Shown: piece by piece, positions 1 through 7,858 of the stretch
How the letters are laid out: each line of letters opens with the position of its first letter
Numbering within the stretch: position 1 is the first letter of the stretch
Origin: Phycisphaerales bacterium
GTDB lineage: Bacteria > Planctomycetota > Phycisphaerae > Sedimentisphaerales > Anaerobacaceae
NCBI GenBank assembly: GCA_003141275.1
Contig: PLLM01000057.1
Location: forward strand, 1 to 54,842
Length of the DNA stretch: 54,842 bases
Reading direction: 5' to 3'
Notes under the pieces: generated by a model
Seen by the model: the letters and a program-made list of their open reading frames with translations, nothing else
What the model was told of the DNA's origin: nothing
The model's database searches: none
Translations under genes and position numbers: made by a program

Positions 1-2
1 CT

Positions 3-431
3 GCATACGCGGTTGTTGAACAGGCGGTAGCGGTCGCGGATTTTGGCACGGCCGTAACAATCGACCTCGTCGATGACCGCGGTGTTTTCTGCGGCGGGGT
101 AATCTTCCCCGGATTCGAAATGAGCGCAAATGCCCTTCATAACCATACAGCCCAACTGCCCAAGGTTACGGTCAAAAAGCCGGAATGGCCTTTCGGAAAA
201 AACACCCCTGATGCGATTAACGCGGGTTTATATTATTCGGCTGTCAGCGCATTGCAGGAGATAGTCAGGCGATACGCGGAGACACTGGGCGCCTGGCCGC
301 AAATCATCATCACCGGCTCAGGGGCAAAACTTATTAAAGACGACTGCGAGTTCGTCGATAACTATGTGCCAAATTTAGTCATCAAAGGCATCGCCCTGGC
401 CTACCAGAAATATATCGAATCGAAGGAGTAA
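3..431 (+). CDS. coaX: Type III pantothenate kinase, C-terminal part (5' end outside window)
   Basis: This is the last 142 codons of a type III pantothenate kinase, which phosphorylates pantothenate with ATP in the first step of coenzyme A synthesis in the cytoplasm. The frame is open from the left edge. It shows the family motif DFGTAVTIDL near nt 39-68, followed by a GGVIFPG stretch and, near the C-terminus, the IITGSGAK segment. Full-length proteins are about 250 residues, so roughly the first 110 lie upstream of the window. An internal ATG at 120 is not the start, because the conserved motif lies before it. The next gene starts 11 bp downstream on the same strand, so the two are probably co-transcribed. 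The family call is secure; only the N-terminus is unseen. Confidence 0.9.
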   Translation, partial: AYAVVEQAVAVADFGTAVTIDLVDDRGVFCGGVIFPGFEMSANALHNHTAQLPKVTVKKPEWPFGKNTPDAINAGLYYSAVSALQEIVRRYAETLGAWPQIIITGSGAKLIKDDCEFVDNYVPNLVIKGIALAYQKYIESKE

Positions 432-442
432 ACAATTCTCCT

Positions 443-1612
443 ATGTCTGTCTTCGCAGCGGTAATGACCGGCAAGGGAACAGGGGCTATCGCCACGATTC
501 AGCTTTATGGCGATTCGGCGACGGATATCCTCAAACGAATACTCCCCCCTCAACCCCAAAAACCTATTGAGTTCACGACAGGCAAAATTTTGTTAGCTGT
601 TATCAAATCAGGCGACAAAACAATCGACCAGGTAACAATCGGCTGCGAAGGCAACAATACCTACGCCATCAACTGCCACGGCAATCCGCTAATCGTCGAA
701 GAAATTATGCAATTGCTCCGCCAATATGGCGTCGAATTATTGACCGCTGAGCAACTGCTTTATAAAACTTCAGCAGAGAACAACATAATCGCTATCGAAG
801 CAAAATTGACCCTGCCAAAAATCAAAACAATTCAGGGTACACAGATAATCCTGAACCAAATCGATTCAGGCCTTACGGCCTCGGCAAAAAACTGGCTGCA
901 AAACCCACCGGAAAAAATAGCTGCTGAGGCACAAAATATCATCGACAAAAGTAAAATCGCCAAATTTATCATTTTCGGCTGCCAAATTGTACTCGCAGGC
1001 CCGCCGAATACTGGTAAAAGCGCACTGCTCAATCAGCTTTGCGGCAGACAAAAAGCGATAGTCGCGGACATCAAAGGCACAACACGCGACTGGGTCTCGG
1101 CAAACTGTCAAATTGGCTCATTAGCCATTGAATTGATTGATACTGCGGGACTTGACGATAAACTCGCGTCCGACATTGAAAAAGCTGCCCAACAGACAGC
1201 AATGGAACTTGTAAGTCAGGCGGATATTGTTCTTTTGGTCCTCGATAACAGTGAACCGGCCAACCAAATCGGTAAATCCTTCACAAATATATTAACCAAT
1301 AAAAAAGTCCTGGCCGTCCTTAACAAATCAGACCTGCCTTTCGTAGCGCAGCGTAGCGGGAACCTGTCCTGCCTATTCGAAACAGGCAATATGCCAAACG
1401 CAGTCAGTATCAGCGCAAAACTCGGCACAGGAATCGACTACCTTTGCGACGAGATTCAGCGATTAGCCGGCGTTGAAAATTTTGACCCGAATCAACCGGT
1501 TTGCTTCACCGCCCGCCAGGAACAACTCTTGACTCAACTTACGAAAGGCAAATCAAAAGAAGCCGCGCACTCACTCATCACAGAGTTGTTATCCGGTAAC
1601 TGTAAACCATAA
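443..1612 (+). CDS. MnmE-like GTPase (tRNA modification GTPase family), short form
   Basis: This 389-residue protein belongs to the MnmE/TrmE GTPase family, whose classical members work with MnmG to modify the wobble uridine of some tRNAs. The N-terminal domain starts MSVFAAVMTGKGTGAIATIQ, the usual place of the folate-binding domain. The G domain has the P-loop GPPNTGKS (186-193), TTRD (213-216), DTAG (233-236) and NKSD (304-307). Two things are unusual. It is about 60 residues shorter than typical MnmE, with a reduced helical domain between the N-domain and the G domain. It also ends in LLSGNCKP and lacks the C-terminal C-I/L/V-G-K motif that carries the functionally essential cysteine. It may therefore be a divergent MnmE or a related GTPase with a changed role, so no gene symbol is given. 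It follows coaX by 11 bp. Confidence 0.8.
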   Translation: MSVFAAVMTGKGTGAIATIQLYGDSATDILKRILPPQPQKPIEFTTGKILLAVIKSGDKTIDQVTIGCEGNNTYAINCHGNPLIVEEIMQLLRQYGVELLTAEQLLYKTSAENNIIAIEAKLTLPKIKTIQGTQIILNQIDSGLTASAKNWLQNPPEKIAAEAQNIIDKSKIAKFIIFGCQIVLAGPPNTGKSALLNQLCGRQKAIVADIKGTTRDWVSANCQIGSLAIELIDTAGLDDKLASDIEKAAQQTAMELVSQADIVLLVLDNSEPANQIGKSFTNILTNKKVLAVLNKSDLPFVAQRSGNLSCLFETGNMPNAVSISAKLGTGIDYLCDEIQRLAGVENFDPNQPVCFTARQEQLLTQLTKGKSKEAAHSLITELLSGNCKP

Positions 1613-1808
1613 CTCTTTACAAAATCAGGCACTTATAGAAAACAACGAAACTGTCTTGGCGTCCTGCTTAGCGTTTTTGGCCGAAAAAGACCCCGATTTG
1701 GCGTTGGTCGTCGAATGCTGGCCAAACCTGCCAGAGCATATCAAACAGGCAATCAAAACACTGGTCGATACGGCCAACACCGGGGCCAAAACTACTAAAG
1801 AATACTAA
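1611..1808 (+). pseudogene. Possible C-terminal tail of a degraded tyrosine recombinase
   Basis: An open frame overlaps the stop of the MnmE-like gene and runs to 1808 without an ATG. It encodes about 65 residues including DPDLALVVECW and PNLPEHIKQAIKTLV. From memory, a 'WPxLPExIxxxIxxLV' segment is common at or just after the C-terminus of planctomycete tyrosine recombinases. The position next to a recombinase-bearing element fits a relic of that kind. The similarity is recalled, not computed, and the frame could instead be a small non-ATG gene or noise. Nothing else was seen in the short gap up to 1853. Confidence 0.35.
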
Positions 1809-1853
1809 AGGTATCGAACGCAAAATTTGTTAAGAAAAGTTAAGGTTTAGAGG

Positions 1854-2042
1854 TTGAAAAAAGTTGAATTAAGAAAGCCAAAAAAGCTAACATTTCGGAG
1901 CATATCAAAGAAACACCAAAATGCGTTTAATAACAAGGAAATAACTGGAAGTCAGACAATTGTAAAACAATTGCTGTCAAATAGGAGCAAATACGAAGAT
2001 GCGGTCAAAAGAGCTAATCCGAATGATGCAGCAAGCGTTTAA
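1854..2042 (+). CDS. Small basic protein of unknown function, TTG start
   Basis: A 62-codon frame begins with TTG and encodes a lysine/asparagine-rich protein with no family that I recognise. It overlaps the start of the next gene (HTH protein, 1999) by 44 bp in another frame, an arrangement compatible with translational coupling. The only purine-rich sequence before the TTG lies almost adjacent to it, which is poor support for initiation. The gene sits inside the mobile-element zone with the HTH protein and the recombinase. It could be a real element-borne gene or a chance frame. Confidence 0.35.
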   Translation: MKKVELRKPKKLTFRSISKKHQNAFNNKEITGSQTIVKQLLSNRSKYEDAVKRANPNDAASV

Positions 2043-2301
2043 CGACGAGATACGGTCTGAGTTCTTGGCATTTGGTAATGGCGGGCGATATACGGAAGCC
2101 CAAAAAGAACGGGCCTTTGAACTGATAAACGACAAAGGGATAAGGGCTGCGGCCCGGATTCTTGGCGTCCCCCGAAGGACATTGCAAAGATGGTGCAGAC
2201 GACAAGGAATTTTTGTCAGGCGATGCCCGTCCTGGGTATATGAATGGGCTGAAAGACGAAAGAAACGTAAGGAGTTTTGGCAGCGCAGGGGGTATTGTTA
2301 A
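1999..2301 (+). CDS. Small helix-turn-helix DNA-binding protein
   Basis: This 100-residue protein has a clear helix-turn-helix: the segment GIRAAARILGVPRRTLQRW (about residues 50-68) has the spacing of the Fis/NtrC-C-terminal or transposase-type HTH, followed by an arginine-rich tail. The ATG is preceded by AGGAG at 1983-1987, a good ribosome binding site at 11-nt spacing. It lies about 450 bp upstream of the recombinase on the same strand. The likely role is an excisionase-like or regulatory protein of the same element; this is inferred from the context. No partner domain or catalytic residues are visible. Confidence 0.65.
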   Translation: MRSKELIRMMQQAFNDEIRSEFLAFGNGGRYTEAQKERAFELINDKGIRAAARILGVPRRTLQRWCRRQGIFVRRCPSWVYEWAERRKKRKEFWQRRGYC

Positions 2302-2749
2302 ACAATGAAAAACAATTGAAGTGTCGCCACTTAAAAAGGGCGAAAACCTAATAAAACCTAACATTGAACCTGTTGAAAAATGTTGAGATTTCAGGCGTTT
2401 TTATGCGCTTGGTTATAAGGGCAGGGTAGGACCCCCAAAGGGCCGCCCTTGTTGTATATCAGAATAGAGAACGACAAGTAATTCGATTTTTGGATACGGG
2501 GGGAGGGGTTTGTCCGGTTAAAGACGAAAAGGTGCTACATTGAGATAATAACCTCTGGAGTTCCACCCTTTTTTGTGCAATCGGATTATATATCCTGTTG
2601 ACTCCCATTTCGTATAATAATCACAAGCTAATATATCACAGTTAGTTGTAGTTTTCGGTTGTCGTCGCCTTATTGAAAATAACAACCAAGACTACAACCA
2701 ATCCGAGACAATCTGAAAAACGTAAACTATTTTTTGAGGAGGTAGGACC
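2302..2749. other. Non-coding stretch upstream of the recombinase
   Basis: No gene is visible in these 448 bp. It contains a 6-bp AAGGGC/GCCCTT hairpin-like pair (2417-2422 with 2445-2450), a G-rich block (about 2499-2511), an isolated TATAAT at 2613-2618 without a good -35 partner, and the inverted repeat listed separately. The recombinase ribosome binding site, AGGAGG, lies just before 2750. Confidence 0.5.
2642..2701. repeat. Imperfect 20-bp inverted repeat upstream of the recombinase
   Basis: The arm at 2642-2662 (TTAGTTGTAGT, a TTTC spacer, GGTTGT) pairs with 2682-2701 (ACAACC, AAG, ACTACAACCAA). One mismatch and a short central difference are present, and a 19-nt loop separates the arms. 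It lies 48 bp before the recombinase start codon, so it could be an operator or a recombinase binding site. This is seen in the sequence; the function is inferred. Confidence 0.55.
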
Positions 2750-3871
2750 ATGAAAACCTTAAAAAGAAAAACACGGTCAGACAAATTTCCACTAACGCTT
2801 CATCCGACAGGACAATACTGTAAAAAGGTCAAAGGAAAAATGTATTACTTCGGATCAGACAAGAAACAAGCACTTGAAAAATACATAGACCAAGCAACAT
2901 ATCTGCATGGATGTCAAAACAATCTACAACAAAAACCTACAGACGATAATATGACACTCAAGCATCTCTGCGATATGTATTTGAAGTATCAGTATTCAAA
3001 GGTCCAGGCATATGACCTCACCGCCAGACACCACAATGAACAAATCGGCAGCATTAACAAGTTAATGGCTTTTCTGGGGCATAATCGTAAAGTCAAAAGC
3101 ATATCAACCATGGATTTACAGAACTACAAAAGAAAGCTCCAGAAAAGTTATGGCTCGGTCTGCAGATTAAACCTGCATATAAGTATCATGAAGGCTTTGT
3201 TTCACTGGGCCAGAAAAAATGATATTCTCGAGAACATCCCAAATATTGATGCGATCTCAAGAGGCAAAATAATCCATCAGGAAAGATTCACCTTTAATTC
3301 AGAGCAGATAAGCGAAGTGCTATCTGTTGCTGATGTAAAGATGCAGGCCATGATATGGCTCGGATTAAATTGCGGTTTTGGATGTACGGATTGTTCAGAG
3401 CTTAAATGGACTGATTTAGATCTTGTCAATGCAAGGGTTAAACTACCGAGAAGAAAGACAGGAATTTCAAGGGATTTGCCATTATGGCCGGAAACTGTGG
3501 AATCACTTGAAAAGATTCCGAGGACAGGTAAGCTTGTTTTTTATACATCCAGGGGTAACTCATACATACAGACACTTTTGAAGACTGGTGGTAATGGCGA
3601 TGGGAAATATACAACCTTAAATACAATAACGACAAAATTTTCAAGGCTGATTAAAAAGTCAGGTCTTGATGTTCCCAAGGGAACGGGTTTCTATTCACTG
3701 CGCAGAACTGCTGCTACTGTTGCCGCCAAGTCAGGCGATCCATTTGCTGTTCAAAGGCTTCTTGGCCATGCAGATTTACAAATGGCAACAAGATATGTTC
3801 AGGATGTTTCTGCACAAACGGACAGCGTTATTGAAAATAGTAGAAAGTATATGACTCAGGCAAAAAACTGA
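2750..3871 (+). CDS. Tyrosine recombinase / phage-type integrase with atypical active site
   Basis: A 373-residue tyrosine recombinase. The N-terminal core-binding region is around residues 65-165 and the catalytic domain around 185-365. Visible active-site elements are the beta-hairpin lysine K236 in PRRKTG, the YSLRR box (315-319, in place of H-x-L-R-H), G-H at 339-340 and the nucleophile Y349 in ATRY. The usual first arginine is not seen: the segment reads LGLNCGFGCTDCSEL (204-218), where most integrases have 'TGxRxxEL'. I recall this N-C-G-F-G variant from a large planctomycete family, so it may be a functional subfamily rather than a dead copy. The ATG has AGGAGG before it. A near-identical 3' end recurs at 24501-24622. 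It probably moves or once moved the surrounding DNA. Confidence 0.88.
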   Translation: MKTLKRKTRSDKFPLTLHPTGQYCKKVKGKMYYFGSDKKQALEKYIDQATYLHGCQNNLQQKPTDDNMTLKHLCDMYLKYQYSKVQAYDLTARHHNEQIGSINKLMAFLGHNRKVKSISTMDLQNYKRKLQKSYGSVCRLNLHISIMKALFHWARKNDILENIPNIDAISRGKIIHQERFTFNSEQISEVLSVADVKMQAMIWLGLNCGFGCTDCSELKWTDLDLVNARVKLPRRKTGISRDLPLWPETVESLEKIPRTGKLVFYTSRGNSYIQTLLKTGGNGDGKYTTLNTITTKFSRLIKKSGLDVPKGTGFYSLRRTAATVAAKSGDPFAVQRLLGHADLQMATRYVQDVSAQTDSVIENSRKYMTQAKN

Positions 3872-4018
3872 ATTCGTTATAGGATTTTACCAAAGATACC
3901 TGAGTTGCCGGTTGATTTGCTTCTATTCTGCCAAGCCCAATGGGATCTGCCCCTTTTTAGTATTGACCGATACCGCTGTACGTTGCCTTCGCCCTTTTCC
4001 GCCGAAAAGTTCCAACTG

Positions 4019-4180
4019 CGATACCATGAAGCTATCGGCAATGTAACGCCTGATGATGTTTATTACAACAACAAACCAAAGAAGCCAGAGCGTGATGCCA
4101 AAACGGCCCCATGCAATATCGAACAACACTTCTTCCGCCAAACACGGATAATGGGTTATCGACTTAAACAAGCTGCATAG
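4019..4180 (+). pseudogene. Transposase fragment, C-terminal end of an rve/IS3-IS481-type integrase core
   Basis: The frame encodes RYHEAIGNVTPDDVYYN, which matches the C-terminal end of rve-fold transposases (typical 'RYHEALGNVTPADVY'). The frame opens at a TTG at 3905, but the residues before about 4019 do not look like transposase, and the DDE catalytic part is absent. It is therefore a remnant left directly downstream of the tyrosine recombinase. No terminal inverted repeats could be assigned. Confidence 0.6.
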
Positions 4181-4481
4181 TTTTGCGGAGTTATTTTTTT
4201 CTTAACACAGAGAAAATCCATCAACACCTCAAAAGCGAAGGCAACATTCTTGTATTTTGATGGGGTTTGGCATATCCCGGTACTTTCGTTCAATGACAGC
4301 TTCCAGTGTTTTAACTTTTCAAAGTGCAAACATTATAAATTTAACAAGCTTTCAGCAGTCCTAAAAACGCTTGACAAGCGCACCCTGAACCAGCGACGAT
4401 AGCGTTGTTCGGATTTGGCGCAGCTCTGGTTCGAAAGAAGCGGGGAGAGTATATTGGCAAACTATTATCACGTTTTATACG
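4181..4481. other. Intergenic stretch between the transposase fragment and the glucanase locus
   Basis: No gene is seen. The stretch is AT-rich and holds one short palindrome, CGCTTG/CAAGCG (4368-4373 and 4375-4380). A GGTTCGA-like string near 4429 is not part of a foldable tRNA. It separates the mobile-element zone from the 3' end of the glycoside hydrolase operon. Confidence 0.4.
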
Positions 4482-6602
4482 CTATTTGAGCCAGTTTTGA
4501 GCCATTTCTGCAAAATCTGAAAAGTCATAATCGATGAGCCAGGCATCGGCGAGCATCTTTAGATCGTCAAGATTGACCAAACAATCACCGGTAAAGTCCC
4601 CTTCCAAATCACACCTGAACAGGATATTCACAGGCATCTGTGTCTTTGTTATACTGGGGCCTGCATAACTTACAAGCAACGCATTATCGCCATCGTATTC
4701 GAGATAATCGACAGTAATTGAATGTCTACCGGCGAGGAGATATTTGTAGCCGCTTTTTTCCAGCATCCCGTGCAGACCATCGTTATTAACAACAAGAACG
4801 CCATCGATATATAACTTGCTGCCGTCGTCGGAATTAGTATAAAATGTATAGTTACCATCTGCCGGCACCTTTATGTAACCGGTGAAACGGAATGCGAAAT
4901 AATCGTCCCGTTGCCGCAGGCCAATATCAAAATTGTGAGCAATTCCAGTTGCCGTCGGAGTGAGGGAATCAAAATCGGGCAGCGAAGTCCACGTGCCCTC
5001 GTAGTATTCATAATTAAGCCCGTTATCAGCCCTCGTCGCCCAGCCGATACTCTCGAGCATAGGCGATATCCCAGGATTAGCCATGAATAAGTTCCAGCAG
5101 AGGCCTGTGCGATAATTCTCAATCATCGGAACAATTGTACCCTGGTCGATGGCCAGATAGTCATCGCAATACCAGCTTTGACCTAAATTGAAAGCATCGT
5201 AAAAGCCAAATGGTCCCCATAAACTGCTGCCGTAAGTGTAGTAAAAATTCTTCATAGCGGCGATTGATTCGGTCGGTGTGTAAGGCATAGAGCTTATAGC
5301 GGCGGTCGGAGTAATAGTGCCGTTATCAGAAGCGCCTGGCGCGTGAGCAGCATAACCCCACGGATTATAGCTGGCAGTCAGCCCCCATACAAGACTGCTG
5401 TAACCTGTAAAACCTTTGGGATTGGCAATGCAATAGGCGTGGTCGATTAGCGCGATGTTTCGGCTGTTCTCAAAATAATTGCAGTAATTGTCGTTTTTGT
5501 TGCGAGGGTCAAATCCAAGAAAAGAATAGTGCGTCCAGAACATCGGCGTCTCATACGCGCTGACCCATTGAGTATAACCATAGTACCTGCTGCCGTTTTT
5601 ATAGCTGCCGCCGCCACCAAAGCCGTTATAATAACATGATGCCGGTATCGGATGCGTCGGCGAGGCAATGGCTAAAAGATACGCTATCATAGTCTCCGCT
5701 CCGCCAAAACCAAAACTGTCCGCCCAGCCGGTTGTCGGCGACCAGAACCAATACAAATGTTTGCCATCGGTATCTGAGGCTCTGCGGTACCAATCCCACT
5801 CGACTTCTTCGTAGAGCTGAGTAGCACTGCTGCGAATATCGGTTTCTATGGGGTCATTGGAATCAAAGTACTGCCGGGCGATAAGCATGCCTTGAACCAT
5901 ATAAGATGTTTCAACAATATCGCCGCCTGTTACGCCGCCGAAAGGTATAGACGCGCCGGTTTCGCCGTTTATCCAGTGCGACCAAGCTCCGTGATAGCGG
6001 GTCGTTGTATTCTGAAGAAATCTAACTATTTTCAAGACACGTTCGGCAGCGGCTTGCCTTGTAACAAAACCACGCTCAACACCAACCACAATAGACATTA
6101 TTCCAAAACCTGAACCGCCGGTGGTAACGGTCTGGCGGTCATACAATGCAAATCTTTCTCGAGCCATTCCGCTTACCGGATGGCCAAAATCCCAGAAGTA
6201 CCTGAACGTCGCTTCCTGTATGGACGTCAAAAGCTGCTCATCGGTCATTGCGTAAGGAGTGGCTGAAACAATAACTGAAGCGGTGCCTTCTACCGAATTA
6301 ATCACAGGCCTGACATAATAGCAGTATGGATAGACATTAGTGCCCAAAAAATCGCTATAAACAGAGACGGTATGAACTGAACTATTTAACTTTGCATAAT
6401 CTCCGCCCGCATATCTGGAACGATAAATATTATAACCATTTAAACCCGATGCCGACACAGGCGTCCATCGCAAATCAATTCTGCAGTCGTGGCCCGCGGC
6501 AACAAGGCCTTCAATCAAGGTATCCGCCGCATACAGCGGCAAGGCTATATTCAACGCCAACGCTAATATTGCAACAAACTTCACAAGAAAAGCTTTTTTC
6601 AT
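4482..6602 (-). CDS. Secreted GH144-type endo-beta-1,2-glucanase with FN3, PA14 and dockerin-like domains
   Basis: A 706-residue exported enzyme. Order: signal peptide (about 1-25), fibronectin III-like domain (30-115), the 'glycoamylase' catalytic domain (about 118-525; [18 protein letters not shown] at its start, HWINGETG and NARTG-like ENYRTGL blocks later), a PA14 domain (about 530-660; [19 protein letters not shown]) and a dockerin-like tail (GDFTGDCLVNLDDLKMLADAW). Characterised bacterial members of this catalytic family (GH144) are endo-beta-1,2-glucanases. The family is also found as a domain of cyclic beta-1,2-glucan synthases. The neighbouring GH94 gene supports this substrate over starch. 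PA14 and dockerin-like parts suggest sugar or surface binding. It is the last gene of the minus-strand series and is closely related to 10946-13549. Confidence 0.82.
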   Translation of the reverse strand: MKKAFLVKFVAILALALNIALPLYAADTLIEGLVAAGHDCRIDLRWTPVSASGLNGYNIYRSRYAGGDYAKLNSSVHTVSVYSDFLGTNVYPYCYYVRPVINSVEGTASVIVSATPYAMTDEQLLTSIQEATFRYFWDFGHPVSGMARERFALYDRQTVTTGGSGFGIMSIVVGVERGFVTRQAAAERVLKIVRFLQNTTTRYHGAWSHWINGETGASIPFGGVTGGDIVETSYMVQGMLIARQYFDSNDPIETDIRSSATQLYEEVEWDWYRRASDTDGKHLYWFWSPTTGWADSFGFGGAETMIAYLLAIASPTHPIPASCYYNGFGGGGSYKNGSRYYGYTQWVSAYETPMFWTHYSFLGFDPRNKNDNYCNYFENSRNIALIDHAYCIANPKGFTGYSSLVWGLTASYNPWGYAAHAPGASDNGTITPTAAISSMPYTPTESIAAMKNFYYTYGSSLWGPFGFYDAFNLGQSWYCDDYLAIDQGTIVPMIENYRTGLCWNLFMANPGISPMLESIGWATRADNGLNYEYYEGTWTSLPDFDSLTPTATGIAHNFDIGLRQRDDYFAFRFTGYIKVPADGNYTFYTNSDDGSKLYIDGVLVVNNDGLHGMLEKSGYKYLLAGRHSITVDYLEYDGDNALLVSYAGPSITKTQMPVNILFRCDLEGDFTGDCLVNLDDLKMLADAWLIDYDFSDFAEMAQNWLK

Positions 6603-6636
6603 TTTAATACTGCTTCTGTTATCTATACAGCGAAAC

Positions 6637-6667
6637 GGGGTGTCTGACTATTTGAGCCGGACACCCC
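6637..6667. repeat. Intergenic hairpin, 8-bp stem
   Basis: GGGGTGTC (6637-6644) pairs with GACACCCC (6660-6667) across a 15-nt loop, between two minus-strand genes. No T-tract follows on the minus strand, so it is not a classical terminator. Similar hairpins lie in the next two gaps. Confidence 0.6.
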
Positions 6668-6711
6668 AATCACTAATTAGTATCAATCATCGTTATTCGA
6701 TGATTTTTCAA

Positions 6712-7755
6712 TTACTGACAATTCGAATTAGTCTTATCGTCGCATTTGCGCCAATTAGCAGCCATTTCTGCAAAATCAAAAAAGTCGACATAGCAGTCTT
6801 TATTTAAATCGCCGGGCATATACGAAAGACCGCAGTTATCGGCCGTACTGAACTTCCACCTCCAGCCTTCTGACTTTATCTCCGGACCTGAACCGTCCGG
6901 GTCATAGCAGTCAACACGCCAATAATAATCCTGATGTGAGTCAAGCGAACCAATCACAACAGAATTGGCATCCTGCTTGTCGAGGATTTTTGTGTTTGTT
7001 CCGGGCATGTTGCCATCAGTGCCAAACCATACATCACAGCGAATAGTATTGCCGGCGTGACGAGGAGCAGGCTTTTTCCACGACAGCGCAGTTACTTCAA
7101 ACGGAAGAAGATCGATCGCGCCATTTGTAGGTTCAGGGTTCGATGCACCGTAAAGGTAAGTAACTGATACATCATCCCAGTTAATAGAGCCTCTGTGAGC
7201 ATCGGGTCCCATACTGCCTGCAGTCATGCCCAGAAAAACCCTGCCGGTAACAGCCGGAAACGGCGCGTCCTTGGTAGCGGAAATAAACTTCCATATATCA
7301 CAAGGATCGAGAGCACCAGGGGGAACGGGGGGAATGGGGGGACTGGGATCGGCATAAAAATACCCTATTACTTCGCCGTAAATCAGGACACCGTCCGCGT
7401 CGTACCACTCGAGTTTGAAAAAAGCGTCCCTGCCGGAAAGACCACCACCATCGCTTGAGAGAGAAATGGCCCAGACGCTGAAATCGTACGTATTACCCGC
7501 AACCACAGGAAAATCCTGGAACATACCGGTATCATCCAACCATTCTTTCACAGCTTTGGTGCCGCTATGTACCGCATTAACATCACTGTGATGCTCACCG
7601 TTTGTGCCGTAAGTCGCCCAGCCTGGAATCGGAACAGTTTCAAACCTGCCTAAATCACCTTGTTCAAAGCCGGGGCTCAGCAAAGCATTGGCCAAGACAT
7701 TGCCGGCAGCAAAACCTACAACTAATATTACTAATAGGACAATCTTTTTCTTCAT
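6712..7755 (-). CDS. Secreted carbohydrate-binding-like protein with dockerin-like tail (paralogue 1)
   Basis: A 347-residue exported protein. It has a signal peptide (MKKKIVLLVILVVGFAAGNVLA), a jelly-roll domain opening with NALLSPGFEQGDLGRF (about 23-205, in the style of CBM4/9 modules), a fibronectin III-like domain (about 208-308; 'LSWKKPAPRHAG', 'YYWRVDCYDPDG') and a dockerin-like tail (GDLNKDCYVDFFDFAEMAANW). No catalytic motif is seen. It is a close tandem paralogue of 7859-8881, with strong nucleotide similarity in the second half. A proline-rich insert (PPIPPVPPG) occurs here but not in the paralogue. In this locus it may bind beta-1,2-glucan at the surface, which is inference. AAGGA precedes the ATG. 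Confidence 0.7.
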   Translation of the reverse strand: MKKKIVLLVILVVGFAAGNVLANALLSPGFEQGDLGRFETVPIPGWATYGTNGEHHSDVNAVHSGTKAVKEWLDDTGMFQDFPVVAGNTYDFSVWAISLSSDGGGLSGRDAFFKLEWYDADGVLIYGEVIGYFYADPSPPIPPVPPGALDPCDIWKFISATKDAPFPAVTGRVFLGMTAGSMGPDAHRGSINWDDVSVTYLYGASNPEPTNGAIDLLPFEVTALSWKKPAPRHAGNTIRCDVWFGTDGNMPGTNTKILDKQDANSVVIGSLDSHQDYYWRVDCYDPDGSGPEIKSEGWRWKFSTADNCGLSYMPGDLNKDCYVDFFDFAEMAANWRKCDDKTNSNCQ

Positions 7756-7786
7756 AATGTATCCTTTCCTTAATACGGCAAAACAA

Positions 7787-7806
7787 GGCGCTCGACTTTT
7801 TGCGCC
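7787..7806. repeat. Intergenic hairpin, 5-bp stem
   Basis: GGCGC (7787-7791) pairs with GCGCC (7802-7806) around a T-rich loop in the gap between the two paralogous binding-protein genes. It is a weaker version of the hairpin at 8953-8982 and lies in the equivalent position. Confidence 0.4.
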
Positions 7807-7858
7807 CTAGCACTCCAATCGTCAATTCATAAAAATCGTCATCAAGATGATTTTTTAA

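Noticed and set aside
2014-2364. 116-codon minus-strand frame
   Set aside because: It is the shadow of the HTH gene at 1999-2301, which has a ribosome binding site and a recognisable domain.
4360-4445. A tRNA gene near GGTTCGAAA
   Set aside because: Only the T-loop-like string is present; no acceptor stem or anticodon arm could be paired around it.
6637-6667. Rho-independent terminator
   Set aside because: The stem is good, but no T-tract follows on the minus strand. It is listed as an intergenic hairpin instead.
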